From DASZQY01 sp036511595 (GTDB taxonomy: Bacteria; Pseudomonadota; Alphaproteobacteria; Rhizobiales; Kaistiaceae), in contig DATCBY010000059.1 in assembly GCA_036511595.1 (NCBI GenBank), positions 1-50,016 of the forward strand: a stretch of DNA of 50,016 nucleotides, written 5' to 3'. Below the pieces are notes generated by a model, which made no database searches, was not told where the DNA came from, and saw only the letters and a list, made by a program, of their open reading frames with translations. Positions within the stretch are counted from its first letter, which is position 1; each line of letters opens with the position of its first letter. Position numbers and translations under genes: made by a program. This document shows positions 16,801-24,557 of the stretch, piece by piece.

Positions 16801-17006
16801 ATGGCCTGCTCGATGACTTGCGTCACCGAGTTCTCGACCGTGCTCGCCGAGGCGCCCGGGTAGGTGGTCGCGATGGTGACGGTTGGCGGAGCGATCTGCG
16901 GATATTGGGCGATCGGCAACTGCACGATCGAGATCGCACCGGCCAGCATGATCACGACGGCGATCACCCAGGCGAAGATCGGTCGCTCAATGAAGAAGCG
17001 AGACAT
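13845..17006 (-). CDS. RND (HAE1) multidrug efflux inner-membrane transporter, AcrB/MexB-like
   Basis: This is a 1053-residue proton-driven efflux pump protein of the inner membrane. It has the MSRFFIERPIFAWVIAVVIM first segment, twelve expected transmembrane helices in two repeats, and the proton-relay Asp407/Asp408 in GLLVDDAIVVVENVERVM, in the same numbering as AcrB. The partner Lys lies in AAKNAILIVQFA. Periplasmic porter and docking segments occupy the two large loops. It follows the adaptor gene by 9 bp, so the two are one operon; no outer-membrane factor or regulator gene is adjacent. The C-terminal tail (about 30 residues) is Pro/Val-rich. The gene is intact across 3.1 kb, in contrast to the frameshifted hyuB and matB. 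Confidence 0.96.
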   Translation of the reverse strand: MSRFFIERPIFAWVIAVVIMLAGAISIVQLPIAQYPQIAPPTVTIATTYPGASASTVENSVTQVIEQAMNGLDNLLYIQSTSASNGSAQVTITFTNAANPDIAQVQVQNKLQQAIALLPAEVQQQGVVVTKSNSSFLMVIGFVSKDGTMGATDLADYVASHVLDPMSRVSGVGNVRLFGGQYAMRIWLDPNKLLQYRLEPGDVTTAIRAQNAQVSVGQLGGTPAISGQELNATISGQDPLQTPEQFGTILLKTNADGSTVHLSDIARVELGSESYEVNAQFNGQPSAGVAISLGTGANAIGTAAAVQAELAQLEVNFPPGMQAVIPYDTTPFVKVSIEEVARTLLEAVVLVFFVMFLFLQNLRATLIPTIAVPVVLLGTFAVLSLAGFSINTLTMFAMVLAIGLLVDDAIVVVENVERVMSEERLSPKQATQKSMSEITGALVGIALVLAAVFVPMAFFGGSTGVIYRQFAITLVSAMVLSVLVALIFTPALCATLLRHTKPREERSGFFGWFNRTFDRGNRLYRGGLRSSLRHVFVSLLVYAVVVGGLGTLFLRLPTSFVPEEDQGTLFALVQLPPGATQQRTLSVLDRVRDHFLKDEKDAVSAIFTIAGFSFAGAGQNVGLAFVKLKDWSERTTPDLKAQAVAGRAMGAFSQFRDAIAFAFAPPAVQGLGQANGFDFFLEDRGGLGHDALIQARNQLLGLAAQEPTLSAVRPNGQDDVPQFAIDVDQAKAGALGVSVADINSTLSIAWGGTYVNDFIDRGRVKHVFVQADAPYRMDPEELSAWHVRNASGDMVPFSAFATTHWTYGSPRLERYNGVPAVEIQGQASPGTSSGAALDTIDRLVKQLPAGFSHEWTGLSYQERLSGNQAPVLYGVSLVVVFLCLAALYESWSIPFSVMLIVPLGFFGAVVAATLFGQSNDVYFQVALLTTIGLAAKNAILIVQFALLEQSKGKRLTDATIEAVRLRLRPILMTSFSFVFGVTPLALARGAGSGSQNAIGIGVMGGMIAAIVLGVTFVPLFFVTVRRMVGGETKSSPVVVAEPKSYQPQSHPAE

Positions 17007-17015
17007 CGGCTGGAC

Positions 17016-18215
17016 TCAAGGGTTGGCGGGCTTGTCGGGAGCCGCCGACGCCTGCGACGCGCTGGCGCCCGAGGCGGCGACCTCATCAGCTTTGACAACC
17101 TGGCCGGGGCGCACTTTCTGAATGCCTTCCACGATGACCCGGTCGCCGTCGTTGATCCCGCTTTCGACCAGCCAGCTATCACCGACCGTACGGCTCGCGG
17201 TGATGTTGCGCTGCTCGACTTTGTTGTCGGCAGTCACGACGAGCGCCGTCGCTTGACCTTTCTGGTCGCGACTGACGCCACGCTGCGAGACGAGGATGCC
17301 GTGATCGTCGACACGCTCGACGATCTCCGCGCGGACGTACATCCCAGGCAGAAGAAGATGGTCCGGGTTGGGGAAGAGCGTACGCAAGGTCACCGCGCCG
17401 GTGCTCGCATCAACGGTAGCGTCAGTGAATTGCAGCGTGCCCAGCTGCGGATAGAGCGCGCCGTTGCTGAGCGTCAGTTTGACCTGGGCGTCGGCCCCCT
17501 GCCCGCTCGGTGCCGCCCCGTGATCCACACCCATGCGCAGGCGAAGGAAGTCGGCGGTCGACTCGGTGACATCGATGTACATCGGATCGAGTTGCTGGAC
17601 CGTCGCCAGCGCATTTGCCTGATTGGTGGTCACCAGAGCCCCCTCCGTGTAGGACGACCGGCCAATGATGCCCGATATCGGGGCGGTGATCCTGGTTTCC
17701 TCGAGGTTGATGCGCGCCGTCTCGAGCGCCGCCTTGCCGGCGTCGATGTCGGCCTGCGACTGGCGGAGCGCGAGGCTGACGTCCTCGAAATCCTGCTGGC
17801 TAACGACCTTGGTGGAATAGAGCGACTGGAACCGGTCGGACTTCGACTGCGCGCTGGCAAGCGTCGCCTGCGTCCGCGCCAGTGCCGCCGAGGCACTGTC
17901 GAAGGCTGCCTGATAGCTCGCCGCGTCCACCTGATAGAGCAGATCGCCGGCCTTTACCTCGGAGCCTTCCTTGAACAACCGCTTCTGGATGATGCCCGTC
18001 ACCTGCGGACGCACCTCGGCGACCAGGAACGGCGAAGTGCGGCCCGAGAGTTCGGCGGTGATCTCGACCCGCTGCGAATGGACGGTCATAACGCCCACCT
18101 CCATGGGAGGCGGGGCGGATTGGGGGGCGCTGTTACCGCTTTCGCTGCAGCCGCTGACACCAACGGCGGCCATGGCAATCGCCACCAGCAGCAAGCTGCT
18201 CTTCGTGATCGGCAT
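17016..18215 (-). CDS. RND efflux periplasmic adaptor (membrane fusion protein), lipoprotein
   Basis: This 399-residue adaptor links the RND pump to a TolC-like channel. A lipoprotein signal ends at VSGC (Cys23). Then come the barrel-sandwich halves around ITAPISGIIGRSSYTEGALV, a long alpha-helical hairpin (about residues 95-165, rich in Ala, Gln and Leu), and the beta-barrel and membrane-proximal domains. The C-terminus is low-complexity Ala/Ser. The start is ATG 18215. It is the first gene of the pump operon; its divergent neighbour is the E1alpha gene, 355 bp away. No local repressor gene is seen, so control is probably from elsewhere. Confidence 0.94.
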   Translation of the reverse strand: MPITKSSLLLVAIAMAAVGVSGCSESGNSAPQSAPPPMEVGVMTVHSQRVEITAELSGRTSPFLVAEVRPQVTGIIQKRLFKEGSEVKAGDLLYQVDAASYQAAFDSASAALARTQATLASAQSKSDRFQSLYSTKVVSQQDFEDVSLALRQSQADIDAGKAALETARINLEETRITAPISGIIGRSSYTEGALVTTNQANALATVQQLDPMYIDVTESTADFLRLRMGVDHGAAPSGQGADAQVKLTLSNGALYPQLGTLQFTDATVDASTGAVTLRTLFPNPDHLLLPGMYVRAEIVERVDDHGILVSQRGVSRDQKGQATALVVTADNKVEQRNITASRTVGDSWLVESGINDGDRVIVEGIQKVRPGQVVKADEVAASGASASQASAAPDKPANP

Positions 18216-18570
18216 TCAACACCCTGGGACCGGCGAAACGGGCATTGGATAAGGCCCGATCAAACGTCCGGAAAGCTGCAAACTTCCCCGGGCATAGAAG
18301 AAGTGCGGGCTCGCCGCTAGTCAAGCGGTCCCCGATGACGCATAGCCGCATGGTTATCGCGCCAAAGGCTTGCGAAACCGTTGCCCCGGTTGTGCGCCCA
18401 CGAGAACGCATCCTGAGCGTCTCGCGCGAACCATGTGGCGTCATTCCATTTTGGACAGACTCTTCCTTGAAGGTCGTGGGCCGGGCTGATACCAACACTG
18501 CCTTAAATCGGTTTGCGACCCCAACAAGATAGAGACCGGCCGCACGCATTTCGGAGGTCCAGAGGCACTT
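18216..18570. other. Divergent intergenic region between efflux operon and E1-E2 operon
   Basis: This 355-bp stretch has no open reading frame that looks coding. It must hold the outward promoters of both operons. The plus-strand side carries the candidate boxes at 18467-18495 and a GGAGG at about 18556. On the efflux side I see no convincing promoter boxes. A short inverted repeat, AACCG-N6-CGGTT, lies near 18380. Confidence 0.5.
18467..18495 (+). promoter_or_regulatory. Candidate sigma70 promoter of the E1-E2 operon
   Basis: TTGAAG (18467-18472) and TACCAA (18490-18495) are separated by 17 nt, about 75 bp before the ATG at 18571. The -35 is good and the -10 is weak. Confidence 0.3.
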
Positions 18571-19611
18571 ATGGCGCAAAAGAAAAACGGCGCATTGGCA
18601 GCGGCCGCACCGACCGGCAACAATGACGACATCGGCGAGGAACTGAGGCTGAAGCTGTACCGGACTCAGTTCGAGCTCCGCCAGGGAGAGCAGCGCGCCT
18701 ATGATCTGTTCCTGCAGAATCTGGTCAAGGGCACCAGCCATCTCTCCCTCGGACAGGAAGCGATTGCCGCGGGGTTCGCGACGGCAATGAAGCCCGGCGA
18801 TCTCTCCTTCTGCACCTACCGCGGCCATGCCCATACGCTGGCCCGCGGCGTTCCCTATGAGCACGTTCTAGGCGAACTGATGCAGCGCGATAACGGACTG
18901 ATGCGCGGCAAGGGCGGCTCAATGCACCTGACCTCGGTCGAACATGGCGTCATGGGCTCCTATGCCATCATCGGCGCCCACCTGCCCATCGCCTGCGGCT
19001 CCGCCTGGCGCGCGCAGTATAAGGGAAGCAAGGACGTTTCGGTCTGCTTCTTCGGCGATGGCACCACCAACATCGGCGCCTTCCACGAGGCGCTGAACTT
19101 CGCCGCGATCTGGAAGCTGCCGGTGGTCTTCGTCTGCGAGAACAACCTCTACATGGAATATACCCCGATCGGAGACGTGACGGCGGTCGAACACCCAGCC
19201 GCTGATCGCGCCTCCGCCTATGGGCTGGAAAGCATCGTCATCGACGGCAACGACGCCGACGTTGTCTACCGCACCGCTTCGACCGCCTATGAAAAGGCTA
19301 GATCGGGCGGCGGCCCGACTCTGATCGAGTGCATGACCTACCGCCACAGCGGCCACTCGCGCGCCGACCCCGGCAAATACCGGCCGGAAGGCGAGCTGGA
19401 CAACTGGAAGAAGAACAACGACCCCATCAAGCGATATCGCGAACGCCTGAAGCAATTCGGCGTCAGCGAAGACCAGATCGCCGCGATCGAAAAGAACGTG
19501 AACCAGATGGTCGACGACGCGACCGAGCGTTGCAAGGCGGCGCCCTCCCCGCCGCCGGAACTCCTGACGACCGATGTGTATGCCGACGGAGGCTGGGCAT
19601 GGCGGAACTGA
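18571..19611 (+). CDS. Thiamine-diphosphate-dependent 2-oxoacid/acetoin dehydrogenase E1 alpha subunit
   Basis: This 346-residue alpha chain of an E1 component decarboxylates a 2-oxoacid or cleaves acetoin using thiamine diphosphate. The ThDP/Mg motif runs GDGTTNIGAFHEALN to CENN (residues 162-192). RGHAHTLARG and GKGGSMH are also diagnostic. GGAGG lies about 11 nt before ATG 18571. Its last 13 nt overlap the E1beta start. Pyruvate, branched-chain 2-oxoacid and acetoin enzymes all share these motifs; the GKGGSMH-type core and the bare alpha-beta-E2 order resemble acetoin-type systems, but I cannot decide from sequence. No E3 gene is next to it. Confidence 0.88.
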   Translation: MAQKKNGALAAAAPTGNNDDIGEELRLKLYRTQFELRQGEQRAYDLFLQNLVKGTSHLSLGQEAIAAGFATAMKPGDLSFCTYRGHAHTLARGVPYEHVLGELMQRDNGLMRGKGGSMHLTSVEHGVMGSYAIIGAHLPIACGSAWRAQYKGSKDVSVCFFGDGTTNIGAFHEALNFAAIWKLPVVFVCENNLYMEYTPIGDVTAVEHPAADRASAYGLESIVIDGNDADVVYRTASTAYEKARSGGGPTLIECMTYRHSGHSRADPGKYRPEGELDNWKKNNDPIKRYRERLKQFGVSEDQIAAIEKNVNQMVDDATERCKAAPSPPPELLTTDVYADGGWAWRN

Positions 19612-20579
19612 CCTATCGCGATGCCGTAATTCGCGGCATCGCGCAGGAAATGGAGCGCGACCCCGACGTCGTTTTCCTGGGCGAGGATATCGGCAAGTCC
19701 GGCGGCGTGTTCAAGGCAACCCTGGGTCTCTACGACCAGTTCGGACCACTGCGCGTGCGCGACACGCCGATCTCCGAACAGGCGATCATGGGTGCGGCGA
19801 TGGGCGCCGCGATGACCGGGCTAAAGCCGATTGCCGAGATCATGTTCTCGGACTTCTTCGCGGTCTGTTTCGACTACATCGCCAATGAGTTCCCGAAGAG
19901 CCGCTACATGACCAACGGCCAGGTGAAGGTCCCGCTGGTCATCCGCACCGGGAACGGTGGCGGCGTGCGCTTTGGCGCCCAACACAGCCAGAGCGTCGAG
20001 AACTGGTGCATGATGATCCCCGGCCTCAAGGTCGTGGCGCCGTCCTCGCCGGTCGATGTGATCGGCCTGTTCGCCGCGGCAGTGCGCGATCCCGATCCGG
20101 TGATCTTCCTTGAGCACAAGGCGCTCTACCCGACCAAGGGCGAAGTGCCGGACGGCGAGATTGTCGACCGGCTGGGAGTAGCAAAAGTGCTGCGGCCGGG
20201 AACCGATGCCACCATCGTCGCCTTGGCGATGATGGTACCGCGCTCGCTGGAAGCCGCCGAGAAGCTGCAGGCCGAGCACGGCATCAACTGCGAAGTGATC
20301 GACGTGCGCTCGTTGGTGCCACTCGACACACAAACCATCCTTGCCTCCGTCGCCCGTACCCACCGGCTGTTCACGGTCGAGGAGAACCCGCGGCTCTGCG
20401 GGTGGGGTGCCGAGATCGTATCGATCGTGGCCGACGAGGCTTTCTATGACCTCGACGGCCCGCCGGTACGCATCACCACGCCGCACATCCCGCTGCCGGC
20501 ATCCGACAAGCTGGAAGATCTCGCCATACCCAGCGTTGCCCGCATCGTCGATCGGGTGCAGCGCTCGCTGGCCGACTAG
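19599..20579 (+). CDS. 2-oxoacid/acetoin dehydrogenase E1 beta subunit
   Basis: This 326-residue beta chain completes the E1 heterotetramer. It starts MAELTYRDAVIRGIAQEMER and has GEDIG, RVRDTPISEQAIMGAAMGAA and DPDPVIFLEHKALYP, all conserved in transketolase-type E1 beta chains. The C-terminal transketolase domain begins near VIDVRSLVPLDTQTI. ATG 19599 lies inside the E1alpha 3' end (13 nt overlap), with GGAGG upstream, so translation is coupled. It is 18 bp before the E2 gene. As with the alpha chain, pyruvate versus acetoin substrate is not settled. Confidence 0.9.
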   Translation: MAELTYRDAVIRGIAQEMERDPDVVFLGEDIGKSGGVFKATLGLYDQFGPLRVRDTPISEQAIMGAAMGAAMTGLKPIAEIMFSDFFAVCFDYIANEFPKSRYMTNGQVKVPLVIRTGNGGGVRFGAQHSQSVENWCMMIPGLKVVAPSSPVDVIGLFAAAVRDPDPVIFLEHKALYPTKGEVPDGEIVDRLGVAKVLRPGTDATIVALAMMVPRSLEAAEKLQAEHGINCEVIDVRSLVPLDTQTILASVARTHRLFTVEENPRLCGWGAEIVSIVADEAFYDLDGPPVRITTPHIPLPASDKLEDLAIPSVARIVDRVQRSLAD

Positions 20580-20597
20580 AGAACGGAGCTCGTCGCA

Positions 20598-21935
20598 ATG
20601 GACGTGTTGATGCCGCAGCTCGGCGAGACCGTCGCCGAAGGCAAGGTGACGGTATGGTTCAAGTCGGTCGGCGACGCCGTCGCGGCGGGGGAAAACCTGT
20701 TCGAGATCGAGACCGATAAGGCCTCGATGGAAATCCAGGCGACCGAAGGCGGCGTGTTGGCCGAGATTCGCGTGCCGGTCGGCGGCGTCGTGCCAGTCGG
20801 GGCTGTGGTCGCGACAATTTCCGACAAGGCCGGCGCGCCCGCCGCAAGGTCCGCTCCCATTCCGCCGCCGGCTCCGGCCGCAGCGCCGAAGGCGCCCGCG
20901 CCTGCCGTCAAAAGCGCCGCAGCCTCGCCCGCTCCGGTTCCGCCGCCTGCACCTAACCTGGCGACGAAGATGGACCCGTACTTCGAGGTCCGCACGCCGG
21001 CCCACAACTACGGAGCGGCGCAGACCTCGAGCGGCACACGGACAACGCCGCTCGCCCGGCGCCTGGCGAAGGACGCCGGCATCGATATTTCCAAGGTGAA
21101 TGGCTCGGGGCCCAAGGGTCGCGTGACCGCCGCCGACATCAAAACGGCGCCACCGGCCCGCGTTACCGGGGGCGCGATGGCATCGGGACCGGGCGCCGCC
21201 GAGATCATGGCGCTTTACAAGGACACGCCTTACGCGGAAGTGCCGCTCGACGGCATGCGGCGCACGATCGCCGCGCGCCTGTTGCAGGCGAAGCAGACGA
21301 TCCCGCACTTTTATGTCGTGGCGGATATCACGATCGACGCTCTCGCCAAGCTGCGCGCAGAGCTGAACGCCGCCGCGCCAACCAGCAAGGACACCGGCCC
21401 AGCCTACAAGTTCTCGCTGAACGATTTCATCATCAAGGCGTGGGCGGCGGCGCTGCAGGCGGTTCCCGCCGCCAATGCCGTGTGGGCCGACGATCGCATT
21501 CTTCGCTTCACGCAGTCGGACGTTGCGGTGGCCGTGGCAATCGAGGGCGGCCTCTTTACCCCCATCATCCGCAATGCCGAGGCCAAATCGCTGAAGGCGA
21601 TTTCCGCCGAGATGCGCGATCTCGCGGCGCGCGCCCGCAGCCGCAAGCTGATGCCGCACGACTACCAGGGCGGCTCCAGCGCGATTTCCAACCTCGGCAT
21701 GTACGGCGTGGTGCGCGAGTTCTCGGCGATCATCAGCCCGCCGCACGGCACGATCCTCGCCGTCGGCACCGTCCGCCGCCAGGCGGTCGAGACCGCCACT
21801 GGCGGCGTCGCGTTCTCGTCCGTGATGACGGTAACGCTGTCCTGCGATCACCGCGTCGTCGATGGGGCGCTCGGAGCCGAACTGCTCGACGCGTTCAAGA
21901 CGATCGTCGAGAGCCCGGTCCGTATCCTCGTCTAG
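20598..21935 (+). CDS. Dihydrolipoamide acyltransferase (E2 component)
   Basis: This 445-residue E2 carries acyl groups on lipoate between E1 and CoA. The lipoyl domain (residues 1-78) has the lipoylated Lys41 in ETDKASM. An Ala/Pro-rich linker follows, then a peripheral subunit-binding domain (TPLARRLAKDAGIDISKVNG, about 149-168), and the catalytic domain with SCDHRVVDGALGAE near the C-terminus. A single lipoyl domain is present. The start is ATG 20598 with GGAG upstream. It ends the operon and is convergent with the 3-hydroxyisobutyrate dehydrogenase-like gene 8 bp away. Since no E3 is encoded nearby, it presumably uses a dihydrolipoyl dehydrogenase from elsewhere in the genome. Confidence 0.94.
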   Translation: MDVLMPQLGETVAEGKVTVWFKSVGDAVAAGENLFEIETDKASMEIQATEGGVLAEIRVPVGGVVPVGAVVATISDKAGAPAARSAPIPPPAPAAAPKAPAPAVKSAAASPAPVPPPAPNLATKMDPYFEVRTPAHNYGAAQTSSGTRTTPLARRLAKDAGIDISKVNGSGPKGRVTAADIKTAPPARVTGGAMASGPGAAEIMALYKDTPYAEVPLDGMRRTIAARLLQAKQTIPHFYVVADITIDALAKLRAELNAAAPTSKDTGPAYKFSLNDFIIKAWAAALQAVPAANAVWADDRILRFTQSDVAVAVAIEGGLFTPIIRNAEAKSLKAISAEMRDLAARARSRKLMPHDYQGGSSAISNLGMYGVVREFSAIISPPHGTILAVGTVRRQAVETATGGVAFSSVMTVTLSCDHRVVDGALGAELLDAFKTIVESPVRILV

Positions 21936-21942
21936 CCCGCCG

Positions 21943-22827
21943 TCAGGCGATCCCGCTGGCGCGCGCCTGTTCGTGCGCCATGATCGACCAGTCGCGATCG
22001 CCGTTGCCATGGGCGATGGCGCCGAGCAGCCGGTCGCGGCAGACGTTGGCGCTGGGTAGCGGCACCGACACCGACTCGCCGGCGGCAAGCGCCAGATTAA
22101 CATCCTTGAGGCCCGTCGTCGCGGTGAAGCCGGGCGGGCCGAAATAGCCCTTCTCGGCAATGACCTTGCCATAGGTCTTGTAGGCCGGCGCAGCGAATAG
22201 TCCGTCAGTGAGGATGTCCAAGAAGGACGCGCCGGGAACGCCGCACTTCTCGGCGAGCGTGAAACCCTCGCCCATCGCCTCGATAGCGCAGGCGAGCACA
22301 AAGTTGTTGGCGATCTTGGCCGCGGCGGCGCCGACCGGCTCGGGCCCGCCGTCGAACGTGCGGCGGCCAATGACTGCGAACAGCGGCTGGCATTTCTCGA
22401 TGGCCGCAGCGGGTCCACCGGCGATGATGCCGAGCTGGCCAGCCGCCGCCACTGGCGGACGGCCGAGGACGGGAGCGCTCACCAGCACCTGACCCGCAGA
22501 CGCGTGCGCTTCGGTCAGCTTCTTGATGAGGTTCAGGCTGTGCGTTCCCATGCACACATGGATGGCGCCCTTCGCCATCGAATGAACCAGCCCGTGGTCG
22601 CCCAGCGCGACATGCGACAGCGCGGCGTCGTTCTCGACCATGGTGATGACGACGTCGCCGTGCTGTGCGGCGTCCTTGACGGTGCCGGCGAGCTTCGCCC
22701 CGCGGCCGACCAGGTCGGAAGCCTTTTCGGCGGTTCGGTTATAAACAGCGAGGTCGTTGCCGCCCCCGAGGATGCGATCGGCCATGGCGAGGCCCATTTT
22801 GCCGAGTCCGATAAAGCCGACTTTCAT
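21943..22827 (-). CDS. NAD(P)-dependent beta-hydroxyacid dehydrogenase (3-hydroxyisobutyrate dehydrogenase family)
   Basis: This 294-residue oxidoreductase starts at ATG 22827 with GGAG upstream. The N-terminal Rossmann motif is MKVGFIGLGKMG, followed by VYNRTAEKA. The family substrate motif appears as SAPVLGRPPVAAAGQLG, a variant of the usual DAPVSGG signature: Asp is replaced by Ser and the second Gly by Arg. The catalytic Lys lies in AAAAKIANN. The C-terminal helical domain is present (GLKDVNLAL). The reaction is likely oxidation or reduction of a 3-hydroxy acid or its semialdehyde; the altered substrate motif suggests an unusual substrate. Its neighbours are convergent E2 and, 65 bp upstream, a DoxX-like gene. 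Confidence 0.88.
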   Translation of the reverse strand: MKVGFIGLGKMGLAMADRILGGGNDLAVYNRTAEKASDLVGRGAKLAGTVKDAAQHGDVVITMVENDAALSHVALGDHGLVHSMAKGAIHVCMGTHSLNLIKKLTEAHASAGQVLVSAPVLGRPPVAAAGQLGIIAGGPAAAIEKCQPLFAVIGRRTFDGGPEPVGAAAAKIANNFVLACAIEAMGEGFTLAEKCGVPGASFLDILTDGLFAAPAYKTYGKVIAEKGYFGPPGFTATTGLKDVNLALAAGESVSVPLPSANVCRDRLLGAIAHGNGDRDWSIMAHEQARASGIA

Positions 22828-22892
22828 GATGATCTCCGTGGGAACGCGGGAATGGTCCGGCGGACGCCGGACGCGACTGGAAGGAATGATGC

Positions 22893-23258
22893 TCAGCCGT
22901 GCATCGCGACGACGAGACAGGCGAGCGCCCAGAACACGCAGTATTCGGCACCACCGATGTGCCACAGCCACTTGCCGTTGTGTCGGTACGTCGAGACCGC
23001 CGCGACCATGAGATGGATGACCGCGATAGCGGCAACGTAACGCGTGAAAATGCCGAAGATGAGACCGATCGCCAGCACGGTCTCGATGGCGCAGGCGACA
23101 TAGACCCAGAACTGGGGCGGCTTGAAACCGAAGGCATCGAACAGCTCAAGAGCCTTCGGCTCGGTGAACTTGCCCACGATGTGCGGGATGAGAAACGCGC
23201 CGCACATGATGCGAAGCAGGTTGAACTCGTTGAAGAGGTTAAACTGGTCCAGCAACAT
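22893..23258 (-). CDS. DoxX-like small membrane protein
   Basis: This 121-residue protein has four hydrophobic segments, consistent with the DoxX/DoxD-like family of inner-membrane proteins. It has LLRIMCGAFLIPHIVGKF at the N-terminus, an acidic KALELFDAFGFKPP loop, then AIETVLAIGLIFGIFTRYVA and a C-terminal helix. ATG 23258 is used; no strong ribosome binding site is visible upstream, where a run of Gs sits at 23261-23266. Function in this family is poorly defined. It may be cotranscribed with the dehydrogenase downstream. Confidence 0.75.
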   Translation of the reverse strand: MLLDQFNLFNEFNLLRIMCGAFLIPHIVGKFTEPKALELFDAFGFKPPQFWVYVACAIETVLAIGLIFGIFTRYVAAIAVIHLMVAAVSTYRHNGKWLWHIGGAEYCVFWALACLVVAMHG

Positions 23259-23406
23259 ATCCCCCCGTTTTCTTGTCGGTCGTTCCGCGCCGGTCAGGCG
23301 ACCCGGCCGATGACCCGCTCCCTCCGCACGGAAAGCGGCCGCACTTTAGACACCGCAGACGGCGCCTGCAAACCCTTGGCGAATCAGCTGATCGGCGATC
23401 GGCAGC

Positions 23407-24525
23407 CTAGGATTGCGCCGCCCGCTCCCGCGCCCTGGCCGTCCGCGTCGCCACGCGATCGAGAAGCCGGATCATCTCCTCGATCGTCGCGCGTTGGATG
23501 TTCTGGGTGATGAATACAATTCGGGTGCGGCGGTCGTTGTCCGGCCAGCGATCGAGCCAGGAAATGTTGTGCAGCAGATGCTGCGCACCCTGGATCACTG
23601 CCGGCCGGTCCGGTTCCTCGGTAACGTTCACCAGGCCTTTGACCCGGAGCAGGTTCGCCCCGAGATTCTGTTCAAGGGCAGCGAGCAGAAGCTGCAGCGC
23701 GTATCGGCTTGTCGGTTCCTCGCGCACGAAGGCAAACGACTCGATGTCGCCGTCGCGATGATGGTGGTGATGGTGACCGTCGTGGTCATGGTGGTGACCG
23801 TCATGGTCTTGATGTTCGTAGGCCGCCAGATTGAGCCAATCCTTCGCCGCCGTGTCGCTGGCCGTCGGGTCGAGAGCGGCGCCACTCAGGAGCGCGATCG
23901 GATCGACGCCGGGGTCGTCGATCCGGTCGATCTTCGCCGCCGGGTTTATGCGACGGAGACGCTCTATCAACTCTGCTTCGACAGTTGCGCGCTCGGCCAC
24001 CGGCACGAGGTCAAGCTTGGTGACGAGAATGCGATCGGCGAGCGCCAGCTGCCGCACGGATTCTTCATGGCGTTCCAGCGTGCCCGGGCCGTTCACGGCA
24101 TCGAAGACGACGATCACCATGCCGACGCGGTAAAGGCCGGCAAGCGTCGGCTCAGACAGGAACGCCTGCACGACCGGCGCCGGATCGGCGAGCCCTGAAG
24201 TCTCGATCACCACGTGGTCGAAGTGCGGCACCTCACCGGCTTCGCGCCGGTGATAGAGATTGTTGAGCGTGCCGACGAGATCGCCGAAGACCGTGCAACA
24301 AAGGCAGCCGTTTTCGAGCACCACGATCTTGTCGTCGCTGGTAGTCGCCAGCAGATGATCGAGGCTGACCTCGCCGAATTCGTTGATAACGACGGCGGTG
24401 CGCGCCAGCGCGGGATCGCGGAGGGCGCGGTTGAGGAGCGTGGTCTTTCCGCTGCCGAGAAAGCCCGTAAGAATCGTGACCGGCGTTTGCGCCAAGGGAA
24501 AAGTCCTCGCGGCCCGGGCCGGCAC
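23407..24525 (-). CDS. CobW/G3E-family GTPase with His-rich metal-binding loop
   Basis: This 372-residue P-loop GTPase of the COG0523 type is likely a metallochaperone. Walker A GFLGSGKTT is at residues 21-29, the metal-binding CLCC motif at 74-77, ETSGLADP near 109-115, and the base-specificity motif TKLD near 169. A His/Asp-rich loop (residues 238-259, twelve His) separates the G domain from the C-terminal CobW_C domain. The loop is encoded by an imperfect 21-bp tandem repeat near 23770-23810. The start is GTG 24525 without a clear ribosome binding site, so the exact N-terminus is uncertain. The M24 gene ends 32 bp upstream, so a shared transcript is likely, and metal delivery to that protein is one possibility. 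Confidence 0.9.
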   Translation of the reverse strand: MPARAARTFPLAQTPVTILTGFLGSGKTTLLNRALRDPALARTAVVINEFGEVSLDHLLATTSDDKIVVLENGCLCCTVFGDLVGTLNNLYHRREAGEVPHFDHVVIETSGLADPAPVVQAFLSEPTLAGLYRVGMVIVVFDAVNGPGTLERHEESVRQLALADRILVTKLDLVPVAERATVEAELIERLRRINPAAKIDRIDDPGVDPIALLSGAALDPTASDTAAKDWLNLAAYEHQDHDGHHHDHDGHHHHHHRDGDIESFAFVREEPTSRYALQLLLAALEQNLGANLLRVKGLVNVTEEPDRPAVIQGAQHLLHNISWLDRWPDNDRRTRIVFITQNIQRATIEEMIRLLDRVATRTARARERAAQS

Positions 24526-24557
24526 CTGCGCCGGCCCAAAGCTATAGATAGACGCCG

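Noticed and set aside
15405..18320. A 971-codon open frame on the plus strand opposite the efflux genes
   Set aside because: Its translation is Arg/His/Asp-rich with no family pattern, and it is the antisense of the clear RND pump and adaptor. Long antisense frames are expected in high-GC DNA.
19821..22418. An 865-codon minus-strand frame opposite the E1beta and E2 genes
   Set aside because: It lacks recognisable motifs and is fully covered by the genuine plus-strand operon and the dehydrogenase gene in another frame.
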